Assembly (NCBI GenBank): GCA_002441265.1
Contig: DJVQ01000059.1
Location: forward strand, 17,055 to 81,054
Direction: 5' to 3'
Source: Syntrophaceae bacterium UBA6252
GTDB taxonomy: Bacteria > Desulfobacterota > Syntrophia > Syntrophales > UBA6807
DNA: 64,000 nucleotides
The notes under the pieces are model-generated. The model was not told where the DNA came from. It saw nothing but the letters and a program-made list of their open reading frames with translations, and ran no database searches. Of this stretch, positions 35,838 to 45,029 are shown piece by piece (positions within the stretch are counted from its first letter, which is position 1; the number at the start of each line of letters is the position of its first letter). The translations under genes and the position numbers were made by a program.

Positions 35838-37184
35838 TCAATCCACCCCCATGGCTTTTTCCAGGTCGGCCCGGGCCTTCCAGAGATCGAGAACGGCCCC
35901 GTCGAATTTCCGGGTCGCATCGCGGAAGGAGGCCTCGTCCTGCAGGACGTCCTTCAGGAGGGCCGCCTTTTCCCGGTAACGGTTCATGGTGATCCTGAGC
36001 CTCTCCCTGGACGCCTCCTTGCGAAGCCGGGCGGTGTCGATGGCCGCCCGCGCCTCATCCAGCTTCCGAAGCCGGAAGCGGACATCGGAGAGGACGAGGG
36101 CCTCCGCTTCCCGGCGGCCGTTTTTCGCCTGAAGGATCATCCGTTCCCGTTCCTCCAACTCCCTCCGTTTCCTTCCCCAGTCGAAGCACTCCCACGTCAG
36201 GATGAGTCCCACCGACGCCGCCTCCTCCGGGAGGACCTCCACGTTGTGCAGTCGGGCGTAATTCAGGGCGAGGCTCAGGTCGGGGATGTACTCCGCTTTT
36301 TTCATCCGTTTCCCGTATTCGGCCTGATCCACCCTGAGCCGGGCTTCCAGGAGTTCGGGCCGGCTCGCCAGGGCTTTTTCCGCCGCCGTTCCGCCGTCCA
36401 CCTCGAAGGGGGCCGGTTCCGGAATCGGAGCGACCTCGAAGGCGGTTTCGATGTCACGTCCCATGAGGCGGTTCAGTTCCTCCTTCCGGGACCGGATGGC
36501 GTGGCCGACGGTGCGCTCGTCGTCGAGCGCCCCGGAGAGATTGGCTTCCACTTCCAGGCCGTCCACGGAAAGGGCGACCCCCTCGCGGATGAACTGGTCC
36601 ACGACCCGCCGGAGTTCCCGGTAGAACGACACCGTTTCCCGGGCGGCGGCGAGGGCGTTCTGGAGGCTGAGGATCTCGAAGTAGCTGTGGCGGATTTCGT
36701 TCGCCACCGTCTGATGGCGGATCCGGAGGGCTTCCCGGGCAAGGTCCCGGGAAATCTCGAGGAACTCGATTCCCAGGCCGATCCTGTACTGCTGGGAGAG
36801 GGGCTGGGTGACGCGGGCCAGGGCATAGGTGGCGAACCGGGGCTCGGTGGAAATGTCCGTGTCCTCCGCCGGGATGGGACCGATGACGGGGTTGTCCCCG
36901 AACACGCCTTTCTTGAATTCGAAGTCGAGGGTCTTCAGAAGGCGGGACTCCATGACGTACAGCTCGAAGGAGGGGTAGCGCTTCGTTCGGGCGGCGGCGA
37001 TCTGGTCCTCCATCTTGTCAACCTCGATGGCGGCGTTCCGGGAGAGCCGGTTTTCCTCCGTGCCCAGGCGGAGTGCTTCTTCGAGGGTCAGGATCTGGGA
37101 ACGGGCAGGCGCGGCCACCCAGAAAATAAGGAGGAATACCGGAAAGAAAAAAAACGCCGCCGTCCATCTGGGATGCTGATTCAT
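35838..37184 (-). CDS. TolC-type outer-membrane efflux channel
   Basis: A 448-residue outer-membrane efflux protein (OEP family) with a signal peptide (AFFFFPVFLLIFWVAAPARS). The mature part opens with LTLEEALRLGTEENRL and contains the duplicated long alpha-helical hairpins typical of TolC. It is the first gene of the three-gene efflux operon; GGAG lies 9 bp before the ATG. The order channel-adaptor-pump is that of many Desulfobacterota RND operons. Confidence 0.93.
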   Translation of the reverse strand: MNQHPRWTAAFFFFPVFLLIFWVAAPARSQILTLEEALRLGTEENRLSRNAAIEVDKMEDQIAAARTKRYPSFELYVMESRLLKTLDFEFKKGVFGDNPVIGPIPAEDTDISTEPRFATYALARVTQPLSQQYRIGLGIEFLEISRDLAREALRIRHQTVANEIRHSYFEILSLQNALAAARETVSFYRELRRVVDQFIREGVALSVDGLEVEANLSGALDDERTVGHAIRSRKEELNRLMGRDIETAFEVAPIPEPAPFEVDGGTAAEKALASRPELLEARLRVDQAEYGKRMKKAEYIPDLSLALNYARLHNVEVLPEEAASVGLILTWECFDWGRKRRELEERERMILQAKNGRREAEALVLSDVRFRLRKLDEARAAIDTARLRKEASRERLRITMNRYREKAALLKDVLQDEASFRDATRKFDGAVLDLWKARADLEKAMGVD

Positions 37185-37533
37185 GGGGAAATTCTCCTGC
37201 CGGTATACGTCCGGGCATTATACATGATCCTGCGGAAACGTCAAATGGGCGTGATCATTCGATTCTGTGCGAAGGCGGCCGGGTCGGAATCCACAAGAAC
37301 TGTGGGGAATCGGGAGGGGCGGGTCGCATCCCGGGCGGACGGAAACCACCGGCCCTGAAGGGCCGGACTACAGAGACGGAAGGCGTTCGCGGATCTCCCT
37401 GTAGTCCGGGGCTTCAGCCCCGGGTGGCACCCCGGCCCCGGGTGGATGCACAAGGGACCGCCGGCCCTGAAGGGCCGGACGACATTGGATGGGTGTCGCA
37501 GGTGCGGTTTCACGAGGTCCGGAACGGCGGGTG
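37185..37533. other. 349-bp intergenic region with REP-like palindromes
   Basis: No gene seen. It includes the upstream region of the efflux operon on the right of tolC and three 18-bp GC-rich palindromes (next entry). The first ~100 bp would hold the tolC promoter, but no clear hexamers were found. Confidence 0.5.
37349..37478. repeat. REP/BIME-like palindrome cluster
   Basis: Three 18-bp palindromes: CCGGCCCTGAAGGGCCGG at 37349-37366 and again at 37461-37478, and CCGGGGCTTCAGCCCCGG at 37406-37423. The first two units face each other, with GGACTACAG after the first and CTGTAGTCC before the second, so the pair forms a larger inverted structure. This resembles the REP/BIME repeats mobilised by REP-associated Y1 transposases (RAYTs); no such transposase is in the window. 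Confidence 0.8.
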
Positions 37534-39111
37534 TCAGGAGAGGCCTTCCTCGGGAAGGGCCTTTTCGAGACGGTTCAGCGCCAGCGCCAGGGCGGCCCTG
37601 GCCCAGTTGAGGGGAACCACGGGGGAGGGGAGCAGGAGGGCCTTTCCGCGGAGGATCACCGTGTTGATGCTTTCCGGAGGGAGAAGGGGGGGGACGGCGG
37701 TTCCGTCGGCGGCGACGGGTTCCTCGCCGCGCATATTTCCCGTGAGCTGTCCCAGGGCGCGCTTGAGGTGGACCGCCGCCAGGAAGAGGTCCCGTTTTTT
37801 CAGCAGAGGGTCCTCCGTGACAAAGGAGGCCTCCAGCCTTGCCGGGACGAGCAGGCTGTCGAAGAACCACTGGGCCTCCGTGTGGGGAATGAATCCCCGG
37901 AACCGGTCCAGGAACGCCGCATGGCCGGAGGCGTCGGCGGTCTCGACGGGCGCCGCCGGCTTTTCTCCTTCTTTCCTCCGGATCCAGGCGTTTCCCGACT
38001 GATAGCTGTCGTTCACGTACCGGATCACGCCAGCGGGCCGCTTCAGGGTGTTCACGATCTGAAGGACCGACCGCCGTTCTTCACCGGTGAGCCCCTCCAG
38101 GGGGGAAGGGAAGAGAAGGGCGATCAGGCAGGCGTCGGCCCGCCGGTACCGGATGTCCCCGGGGTCGTAGTCCGGCGATTCCCCTCCAAGTTCGAGCTGT
38201 CTTCGGACGGCGGCCAGTCCCCGGGCGATGAGGGCGGAAAGGCGTTCCTCCCGCCATCCGAATCCGGCGGCCCCTTTTTCCGTGCCCAGTTTTTTCCGAA
38301 GCGCCGCGACGAAAGGTCCGGCGGGACCGTCGCCCTTTTCCGGGACGGCCAGTCCCTTCCAGAGCTGAAGGGCCCTCGTGACGAGTCCGATGCTGGAGGT
38401 GTTCCTCCGGTCGATCTCCTCCCATGCGCCGGCGTCCTCGTACCGTTCGAACCGGATGGCGTTGAAGAAGGCGGGAAAACGGATCAGGGCGGCGTACCGG
38501 CCCGCCGTCAGGTCCCTCGCCGTCAGGGCGCCTTCCCCCGCCGCCAGGGCGAGGGCGATGAGGAACAGGCCGTGGGCGTCGTTCTGCTTGTGGTTCCAAT
38601 CGATCGGTTTTCCCCGGAAGGTCACGTCTTCCAGGGAGGGGGAGTTCCCGTCGAACCGGATGTGGGGGACACGCATCCGGTCCTTCCCGTGCTCGGGGCG
38701 GGCGAGAACGTCGTCGAACCGGGCGATCTGGGCCCGCGATCCGTAATAGTCCCAGAGGGCCAGGAGGAGCCTGCGGGCGTCGCCGAGGTGCCGGGGGTCC
38801 TCACGGAGGGCGAACCAGGCCCAGGCCGCGTCGCGAACCCAGACGGCGTCGTAGCCGATGGGATCCGTCTCTCCCTGGTGGACCCGGTCGGCGGCCCGGA
38901 CGAATCCCCGTGGCGTGAGGGGGATCTCCAGGGAAGGCGCGAGGGCCTCCCGGATGCCCCGGAGCCCCTCCGGGGTGAGCGGTTCCGAAATCCACCGGGC
39001 GGCCAGTGGATGGAAAACGGCCACGAATTCCCCTTCCGGGGCGAGGAAGTATCGGCACGTGGCGCGGGAGGGGACGGACGGCACTCCCCGGTCCCCCCGT
39101 TTCTTTTTCAT
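37534..39111 (-). CDS. phosphorylase-kinase alpha/beta-like (GH15-related) protein
   Basis: About 525 residues with an (alpha/alpha)6-barrel pattern. Recognisable are GYDAVWVRDAAWAWFAL, WNHKQNDAHGLFLIALALAAG and RRNTSSIGLVTRALQLW, which resemble the GH15/phosphorylase b kinase regulatory family. Acidic residues of a glucoamylase site are not clearly identifiable, so catalysis is uncertain. The start is the ATG at 39111 (GGAGGGAAAGGCC upstream). It lies 25 bp from the last gene of an amino-acid ABC operon and may be co-transcribed, without an obvious functional link. Confidence 0.7.
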   Translation of the reverse strand: MKKKRGDRGVPSVPSRATCRYFLAPEGEFVAVFHPLAARWISEPLTPEGLRGIREALAPSLEIPLTPRGFVRAADRVHQGETDPIGYDAVWVRDAAWAWFALREDPRHLGDARRLLLALWDYYGSRAQIARFDDVLARPEHGKDRMRVPHIRFDGNSPSLEDVTFRGKPIDWNHKQNDAHGLFLIALALAAGEGALTARDLTAGRYAALIRFPAFFNAIRFERYEDAGAWEEIDRRNTSSIGLVTRALQLWKGLAVPEKGDGPAGPFVAALRKKLGTEKGAAGFGWREERLSALIARGLAAVRRQLELGGESPDYDPGDIRYRRADACLIALLFPSPLEGLTGEERRSVLQIVNTLKRPAGVIRYVNDSYQSGNAWIRRKEGEKPAAPVETADASGHAAFLDRFRGFIPHTEAQWFFDSLLVPARLEASFVTEDPLLKKRDLFLAAVHLKRALGQLTGNMRGEEPVAADGTAVPPLLPPESINTVILRGKALLLPSPVVPLNWARAALALALNRLEKALPEEGLS

Positions 39112-39136
39112 GGCCTTTCCCTCCGCTTTTCCCTTC

Positions 39137-39838
39137 TCATATGGATTTCCTCCAGGCAAGGCGTCTTTCGAGCCACCGGGACAGCTCCGTGAGGGCAAAG
39201 CAGAGGATGAAATAGAGGACGGCGATGAAGGCGAAGATCTCCGTGGGGTAGACCATGGTCCGGTTGTTCACCTGGGTGGCCACGTGGGTCAGCTCGGAGA
39301 CCCCGACGATGAAGGCGAGGGAAGTGTCCTTGATGAGGGAAACGAACTGGTTCACGAACGAGGGGATCATGTTCCGGAGGGCCTGCGGCAGGATGATGTA
39401 CAGCATGGCCTGGTTGTGCCCCAGACCGGTCGAGAGGGCCGCTTCCATCTGGCCCCTGGGGATGCTCTCGATCCCCGCCTGGACGATCTGGGACATGTAG
39501 GCCGACGTGAAGAGCGTGAGGGCGGCGATGACCGTCCAGCTTTCCGGGGCGGGACGGCCGAGGAGCCAGGGCAGGAGAAAGTACATCCAGAAGATGACCA
39601 TGAGCAGGGGAATCCCCCGGACCGCGTTGACGAAGGCCAGCGTTGCGTAACGGATCGGGCGGTTCCGGGACACGCACAGCATTCCCAGGATCAGGCCGCC
39701 GAAGAAGGACAGGATGCAGGACACGACGGCAAGGTAGAGGGTCAGCAGGAGCCCGCCGACGGGTCCGCTCGGATAGCGGCCGATCATGAAGTGGGCCATG
39801 TTGTCCCAGATGACCTGAAAGTGAAATCCCGTGTCCAT
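39137..39838 (-). CDS. polar amino-acid ABC transporter permease (second)
   Basis: A 233-residue HisM/GltK-type permease with about five membrane helices and the EAA loop (GQMEAALSTGLGHNQAM), which contacts the ATPase. It begins 2 bp after the preceding permease stop. With the other permease it should form the heterodimeric channel of a glutamate/aspartate- or glutamine-like importer. Confidence 0.95.
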   Translation of the reverse strand: MDTGFHFQVIWDNMAHFMIGRYPSGPVGGLLLTLYLAVVSCILSFFGGLILGMLCVSRNRPIRYATLAFVNAVRGIPLLMVIFWMYFLLPWLLGRPAPESWTVIAALTLFTSAYMSQIVQAGIESIPRGQMEAALSTGLGHNQAMLYIILPQALRNMIPSFVNQFVSLIKDTSLAFIVGVSELTHVATQVNNRTMVYPTEIFAFIAVLYFILCFALTELSRWLERRLAWRKSI

Positions 39839-39840
39839 GG

Positions 39841-40548
39841 TCAGCGCATCCCGATCGGATTGAGGACTTTCCTGTCGTAAACGGTCACCATCACGGTGAT
39901 GACCACGGAAATGACCAGATAGACCAGGGTTGCGGCGGTAAACGCCTCGAACCCCTTGAAGGTGTAACTTTCCACCTGCCTCGCCTGGTAGGTCAGCTCT
40001 GCGACCCCGATGGTCATGGCCAGGGACGAGTTTTTCGTCAGGTTCAGGAACTGGCTGATCAGCGGCGGGATCGTGATCCTCACGGCCTGGGGGAGAATGA
40101 TGTACTGCATGGCGCGAACGTAGGAAAAGCCGGAACTCCGGGCGGCCTCCATCTGTTCCTTGGGGATCGACCGGATCCCGGAGCGGATGTCCTCGGCGAT
40201 GAACGCCGACGTGTAGATGGTCAGGGCGATGACGGCCGACGCGAACTCGAAGTCGTGGCGGTTCAGCCAGTCGTTGAGGAACAGGGGCAGGATCTTGTAG
40301 GATCCGAAGTACCAGAAGAAGATCTGGACCAGAAGCGGGGTGTTCCGGAAAAATTCCAGGTATCCGACGGCGGCCCACCGCATGGGACCGAGGGGGCTCA
40401 TGCGCATGATGGCGACGAGAAGGCCGAGGAGAAAGGAGAGGACGATGGAGACGAGGGACAGCTTGATGGTGATCTCAACGCCCGAGACAAGCCACCAGAA
40501 ATACTGGCCCGACGTGATCACCGACCAGTCGAATTCGTAACCGGACAT
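39841..40548 (-). CDS. polar amino-acid ABC transporter permease (first)
   Basis: A 235-residue GltJ-type permease with the EAA loop KEQMEAARSSGFSYVRAMQY and the N-terminal helix pair. The length and the tandem arrangement with a second permease are those of the bacterial PAAT importers (GltIJKL, BztABCD). It is separated from the binding-protein gene by 131 bp containing a hairpin. Confidence 0.95.
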   Translation of the reverse strand: MSGYEFDWSVITSGQYFWWLVSGVEITIKLSLVSIVLSFLLGLLVAIMRMSPLGPMRWAAVGYLEFFRNTPLLVQIFFWYFGSYKILPLFLNDWLNRHDFEFASAVIALTIYTSAFIAEDIRSGIRSIPKEQMEAARSSGFSYVRAMQYIILPQAVRITIPPLISQFLNLTKNSSLAMTIGVAELTYQARQVESYTFKGFEAFTAATLVYLVISVVITVMVTVYDRKVLNPIGMR

Positions 40549-40617
40549 GAAACGCCATCCTCATGGCTGCCGGGGGGTGTTCCCGCGGGACGCCGCCCGG
40601 CTCCGGGGCAAAGAAGA

Positions 40618-40647
40618 CCGGTCATCCCTCCCCGGGGGGATGACCGG
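40618..40647. promoter_or_regulatory. intercistronic hairpin between binding-protein and permease genes
   Basis: A near-perfect stem (arm CCGGTCATCCC) with a short GC-rich loop, followed on the minus strand by TCTTCTTTG. Such hairpins after binding-protein genes commonly stabilise the upstream mRNA or terminate part of transcription, giving more binding protein than permease. Confidence 0.6.
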
Positions 40648-40679
40648 CGCATCGGGCATTTTCCGGAAAAAACCGGATC

Positions 40680-41504
40680 CTACTCGTATTTGCGATCCGC
40701 GGTGATGGTGAAATCCCGCGACATGGGCTGGTCCGAACCGGGTCCGAACCATTTTTCGAATATTTTCTTCGCCTCGCCGTTTTTCTCCATTTCAAGGAGG
40801 GTGTCGTTGACGAACTTGCGGAACTTGGGGTTCCCCATGCGGATGCCGAGGCCGTAGGGCTCGTCGGAGATCCGGATGGCGGCGATTTCGAACGCTTCCT
40901 TGTTGGGGGCCTTTCCCAGGATCCCCGCCAGGATGGACTCGTCCGTCGTCACGGCGACCACCTTGCCCTGCTGCAGGGCCAGGAAGGCCTGGGGGTAATC
41001 GTCGAAGGAAAGAATGGTCGAGTGGGGCAGGGCCTTCGAGGCGTTCTGCTCGGAGGTCGATCCCTTGGCGGTGCCGATCTTCTTCCCGTCCAGGTCGGCC
41101 AGCGATTTCACGGTGCCCTTCCGGACGAGGAACTTCTGGCCCGTCAGGAAGTAGGTGTTGCTGAAGTCCAGCTGTTTCGCCCGCTCCGGCGTGTAGGTCA
41201 TGGTGGCGGCCACGATGTCGATGTTTCCCGAAAGAAGCTGGGGAATCCTGGTTCCCGACGTGACGGTCTTGAGTTCCAGCTTCACGCCCATGGCGTCGGC
41301 GAGGTACTTCACGAAATCGACATCGTACCCGACGACTTCACGGGTTTTCTGATCGATGTACCCGAATCCGGCGGTGGAATCCTTCACGCCGGCCACGAGG
41401 GTGCCCCTGGCTTTTACGGCATCGAACGTGTCCTCCGCCGCCGCGAGCCCGGCCCATCCGACAATCAACAGGACAACCGCAGACAAGAAAACGAGTCTCT
41501 TCAT
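40680..41504 (-). CDS. periplasmic amino-acid-binding protein of ABC importer
   Basis: A 274-residue class 3 solute-binding protein. The signal peptide is MKRLVFLSAVVLLIVG...LAAA. The mature part has the family pattern RGTLVAGVKDSTAGFGYID, VVGYDVDFVKYLADAMG and the ligand-binding DIVAATMTYTPERAKQLDFS. The DFS and Thr/Arg positions fit acidic or polar amino acids, but glutamate, aspartate and glutamine cannot be separated. It lies between the ATPase gene and the permease genes. Confidence 0.95.
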   Translation of the reverse strand: MKRLVFLSAVVLLIVGWAGLAAAEDTFDAVKARGTLVAGVKDSTAGFGYIDQKTREVVGYDVDFVKYLADAMGVKLELKTVTSGTRIPQLLSGNIDIVAATMTYTPERAKQLDFSNTYFLTGQKFLVRKGTVKSLADLDGKKIGTAKGSTSEQNASKALPHSTILSFDDYPQAFLALQQGKVVAVTTDESILAGILGKAPNKEAFEIAAIRISDEPYGLGIRMGNPKFRKFVNDTLLEMEKNGEAKKIFEKWFGPGSDQPMSRDFTITADRKYE

Positions 41505-41521
41505 ACGCTCCTCCTTCGATT

Positions 41522-42256
41522 TCAGTGCATGGGCGACAGGATTTCCTTCAGGAATTCCTTCGCCCGTTCATGCCGGGGATTCCTGAAGAACTCCTCCGGC
41601 TTCGCCTCCTCGAGGATCTTTCCGTAATCCATGAACGTGATGCGGTCGGACACTTCCCGGGCGAATCCCATTTCGTGGGTCACCACGACCAGGGTCATCC
41701 CCGTGTGGGCCAGTCCTTTCATGACCTGGAGCACTTCGCCGATCATCTCGGGATCCAGGGCGGACGTGGGCTCGTCGAAGAGCATGATCCGCGGCTTCAT
41801 GGCCAGGGCCCGGGCGATGGCCACACGCTGCTGCTGCCCGCCGGAGAGCTGGGCGGGGTAGGCGTCCCTCTTTTCCGCCAGGCCGACCCTTTCGAGAAGG
41901 GCCATGGCCTGCTCCTCCGCGTCTTTCCGGCTCAGGCGGCGGATCTTGATCGGTGCCAGGGTGATGTTCCTGAGGGTGGACAGGTGGGGGTACAGGTTGA
42001 ACTGCTGGAAGACGAACCCGATCTCCGCCCGAAGCCGGGTGATGTCCGTCCCGGGATCGGACAGGTCCCTCCCGTCGACGACGAGGGTTCCCTTCTGAAT
42101 CGGTTCAAGCTTGTTGATGGTCCGGATGAGCGTCGACTTTCCCGAGCCCGAGGGACCGCAGACGACCACCGTTTCCCCCTGTTTCACGGTGAAGTCGATG
42201 TCGTTGAGGACGTGAAGCGTGCCGAACCATTTGTGCACGCCTTGAAAGCGGATCAT
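41522..42256 (-). CDS. polar amino-acid ABC transporter ATP-binding protein (GlnQ/GltL-like)
   Basis: A 244-residue ATPase with Walker [11 protein letters not shown], signature [15 protein letters not shown], Walker [14 protein letters not shown] and the H-loop [11 protein letters not shown], all characteristic of the GlnQ group. The start is the ATG at 42256 (GGAG 6 bp upstream); an in-frame TTG at 42304 would add 16 non-family residues. It is the first gene of the importer operon. Confidence 0.96.
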   Translation of the reverse strand: MIRFQGVHKWFGTLHVLNDIDFTVKQGETVVVCGPSGSGKSTLIRTINKLEPIQKGTLVVDGRDLSDPGTDITRLRAEIGFVFQQFNLYPHLSTLRNITLAPIKIRRLSRKDAEEQAMALLERVGLAEKRDAYPAQLSGGQQQRVAIARALAMKPRIMLFDEPTSALDPEMIGEVLQVMKGLAHTGMTLVVVTHEMGFAREVSDRITFMDYGKILEEAKPEEFFRNPRHERAKEFLKEILSPMH

Positions 42257-42471
42257 TCCCGTCTCCAGAGCCGAGGGGCGCCCGTCGATCGTGTCCGGTT
42301 GCAATCAACCGCCATGGTTCTATTCCCTTGCGATCGAAAAATCAAGGCAAACTTTCCCCGGACCCACGAAAACGGGTGGAAGCGTCCCCGTGATCCTTCG
42401 GGATCGGAAGGGTCGATCGATCCGGCAAAATGCTTGCCCGATCCCTTCCCATCGGGTAAACTGCGTTTTGC

Positions 42472-42500
42472 GGAACCCGCCGGGCGGTCGGGCGGGTTCC
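42472..42500. promoter_or_regulatory. 10-bp hairpin upstream of the YjdF-like gene
   Basis: Perfect arms GGAACCCGCC/GGCGGGTTCC around a 9-base loop end 27 bp before the ATG at 42528. It has no U-tract, so it is more likely an mRNA leader structure or an operator than a terminator. Confidence 0.4.
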
Positions 42501-42527
42501 CATTTCCAGCGCTCCGGGATGCCGTGA

Positions 42528-43148
42528 ATGAATGTAACGTGGTTCGTCATTTTCTTCGCCGTTCTTCTGTGGTCGGCCGTCCATCCGAAGGACTGTTTCA
42601 CGTGGTTTCTCGAGGTGTTTCCCGCCCTGGCGGCCTTCGTGGTCCTCGTCGCCACCCGGAGGCGCTTTCCCCTCACGAGGCTTTCGTACGGGCTCATCCT
42701 GATCCACAGCATCATCCTGATGGTGGGGGGACACTACACCTACGCGGAGGTGCCCCTGTTCAACTGGATCCGGGACGCCTTCGAAATGGGGAGAAACAAC
42801 TACGACAAGGTGGGCCACCTTGCCCAGGGCTTCGTCCCGGCCGTCGTGATCCGGGAGATCATCATCCGGTTGCGCCTCGTCTCGGGGCGGCGATGGACCC
42901 ATTTCTTCGTCGTTGCCACCTGCCTCGCCGTCAGCGCCTTCTATGAACTCATCGAATGGTGGGTCGCCGTCCTGGCGGGGGCGTCCTCGGAGGCCTTCCT
43001 GGGAACCCAGGGCTACGCCTGGGACACCCAGTCCGACATGGCCATGGCCCTCGTCGGCGCCGTTCTGGCCCTGGTCCTCCTCGGCAGGATCCACGACAGG
43101 CAGTTGGCGGCCCTGCCGGGATCGGCGGTCGAAAAGCCCTCGCCCTGA
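42528..43148 (+). CDS. DUF2238 (YjdF-like) inner-membrane protein
   Basis: A 206-residue membrane protein. It has hydrophobic helices and the conserved soluble-loop motifs YTYAEVPLFNWI, RNNYDKVGHLAQGFVPA, FYELIEWW and QGYAWDTQSDMAMAL, which define the YjdF/DUF2238 family. Function is not established for the family. It is a lone plus-strand gene, divergent from the amino-acid importer and convergent with the hydrogenase maturation gene. Confidence 0.92.
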   Translation: MNVTWFVIFFAVLLWSAVHPKDCFTWFLEVFPALAAFVVLVATRRRFPLTRLSYGLILIHSIILMVGGHYTYAEVPLFNWIRDAFEMGRNNYDKVGHLAQGFVPAVVIREIIIRLRLVSGRRWTHFFVVATCLAVSAFYELIEWWVAVLAGASSEAFLGTQGYAWDTQSDMAMALVGAVLALVLLGRIHDRQLAALPGSAVEKPSP

Positions 43149-43163
43149 ACGGGCGGCCGTGAT

Positions 43164-43598
43164 TCAATCGGCGTCCCCTGACCGGAGAAACCGCTCCAGA
43201 ATCCCCCGCGCTTTTTCCATGTTTTCCGTTGCCCGTGCCGAAAGGGTTTCCCCGTGATCGAAGGATGCCCCCGGGATGGACAGGAGAAAGGCCCGGGGCG
43301 CCCGCCCGTAAATGGCTTCCGTCAGGGCCAGAAGGCCCTCGCAGGTCATCCGGTGGGTGAGGGGAAAGGAGGTGTCCCGGGGAAGGAGGGGGAGCAGCTC
43401 GGCGGCCTCGCCCTGGAGGGAGGCGTCGACGAAAACGACCCGTTCATAATCCAGGATCGTCTCCGCCAGTTCGGGAACCAGCTCCTGAACGGCAAGGCGG
43501 CTCACCCCGGGGAAGGACACGAGATCGACGCATTTCGGGCCGACCCCGTCGTCCTCCCGGTAGATGTTGCCGATTCCCAGAAGAAGCGTCTCCGTCAC
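43164..43598 (-). CDS. [NiFe]-hydrogenase maturation endopeptidase
   Basis: A 144-residue HycI/HyaD-type protease, with N-terminal GIGNIYREDDGVGP containing the conserved metal-binding acidic residues. It would cut the C-terminal extension from the large subunit after nickel insertion. It overlaps the large-subunit gene by 4 bp. The conserved His expected near residue 90 lies in SFPLTHRMTCEG. Confidence 0.92.
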   Translation of the reverse strand: MTETLLLGIGNIYREDDGVGPKCVDLVSFPGVSRLAVQELVPELAETILDYERVVFVDASLQGEAAELLPLLPRDTSFPLTHRMTCEGLLALTEAIYGRAPRAFLLSIPGASFDHGETLSARATENMEKARGILERFLRSGDAD

Positions 43599-45019
43599 GC
43601 CCGTTCCCGCGAGGCGACGAAGGCGCCCTCATGATCATACACTTCAACGACCACGGGCATTTTGCCGATGGCGTGGGTGGAGCAGGACAGGCAGGGGTCG
43701 TAACAGCGGATGGCCCCTTCGACCCGGTTCAGGACGCCCTCTGGGATGTCGTGGCCCTGGATGTATCCCCGGGCGACGTTGTCCACGGCCTGGCTCATGG
43801 CCCAGTTGTTGTGCCCCGTGGCGACGATGAGGTTGGCCTTTTTGACGGTGCCCCGTTCATCCACCCAGTAGTGGTGGAAGAGGGTTCCCCGGGGGGCTTC
43901 GATGACGCCGATCCCTTCCTCGTTCGTGACCGGTCCCGGGTTCAGAACGTCCCTGGAGAGGATGTCCCCGTCCTCCAGAATTTCCCGGGCCCGTTCCAGG
44001 GCGTACACCGCTTCGATGAGCCTGGCGTAGTGGTAGTAGACGGAGCTTTCCACGGGCTTTCCGCCGTTCATGGTCTTGAACTTCGAGAATTCTTCCTGTG
44101 CCAGGGGCGTGCCGATCCGGTCCGACGCGTTGAGCCGTCCGAGAGGCCCGACCCGGTAATGTCCTTCCGGGTCCCCCAGGGGTTTGAAGTAGGGGAACTT
44201 CAGGTAGCTCCAGTCGTCCACCTTTTCGGCGATGTGGCTCAGGTAATATTTTCCGGCGAATTCATCGAGGACCCGGCCGTCCCTGCCCGCCATGCGGACG
44301 ATTCCGTCGTAAAGCTCCAGGGTCCCCCCGTCCTTCACCAGTCCCATGTAGGCCGAGGGGAAGGCCGCGAAGGCGTCGCACTCCTCTTTGTGCGCCTCGA
44401 TGAAGGCCAGGATGATGGAGACCCCTTCCCGGATGTAGGCGATCATCTCGTCCACCTGTTTCAGGATCCTGTCCCGGGACTCCGGTGACAGGGAGGCGTT
44501 CACCCCCCCGGGAATGGCGAAGGAGGGGTGGATCCTCCGGCCCGCCACCTCCTCGATGATCGTCTGGCCGTATTTGCGGAGTTTCACCGCCTTGAGGGCC
44601 AGTTCCGGGTTGGCCCGGACAAGGCCGACGACGTTCCGGATGGCGGGGTCGGCGTCCCAGCCCAGGACGAGGTCCGGTCCGGCGAGTTCGAAGAAGTGCA
44701 TGGCGTGGGACTGGATCATCTGTCCCATGTGGATGAGTTCCCGGAGAAGCGCCGCCGTCCGGGGGACGGGGCGTCCCAGGATTTCATCGCAGGCCTTGGC
44801 CGCCGCCAGGTGGTGGCTCACGGGGCAGATGCCGCAGATCCGGGGCGTGATCATGGGGAGTTCGTCGTAAAACCGGCCTTCCGTGAATTTCTCGTAGCCC
44901 CTGAACTGGTCCACGTGGAAGTACGTGCGTTCCACCCGCCCCTCATCGTCCAGATGGATGGTCACCTTGGCGTGTCCCTCGATCCGCGTCACCGGGGAAA
45001 TGGTTATCTTTTTCGTCAT
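43595..45019 (-). CDS. [NiFe]-hydrogenase large subunit, group 3 (HoxH/MvhA-like)
   Basis: A 474-residue catalytic subunit. The two Ni-Fe ligand pairs are present: RICGICPVSHH near the N-terminus and DPCLSCSTH near the C-terminus. About 26 residues follow that last His, the expected maturation tail. The bidirectional cytoplasmic HoxH type is indicated by sequence length and the HoxU/HoxY-like partners. No signal peptide or membrane anchor is present. AGGTG precedes the ATG. Confidence 0.96.
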   Translation of the reverse strand: MTKKITISPVTRIEGHAKVTIHLDDEGRVERTYFHVDQFRGYEKFTEGRFYDELPMITPRICGICPVSHHLAAAKACDEILGRPVPRTAALLRELIHMGQMIQSHAMHFFELAGPDLVLGWDADPAIRNVVGLVRANPELALKAVKLRKYGQTIIEEVAGRRIHPSFAIPGGVNASLSPESRDRILKQVDEMIAYIREGVSIILAFIEAHKEECDAFAAFPSAYMGLVKDGGTLELYDGIVRMAGRDGRVLDEFAGKYYLSHIAEKVDDWSYLKFPYFKPLGDPEGHYRVGPLGRLNASDRIGTPLAQEEFSKFKTMNGGKPVESSVYYHYARLIEAVYALERAREILEDGDILSRDVLNPGPVTNEEGIGVIEAPRGTLFHHYWVDERGTVKKANLIVATGHNNWAMSQAVDNVARGYIQGHDIPEGVLNRVEGAIRCYDPCLSCSTHAIGKMPVVVEVYDHEGAFVASRERA

Positions 45020-45029
45020 GATGGCACCT

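Noticed and set aside
37349..37478. CRISPR array
   Set aside because: Units are palindromes of two types at uneven spacing with no regular spacers and no cas genes.
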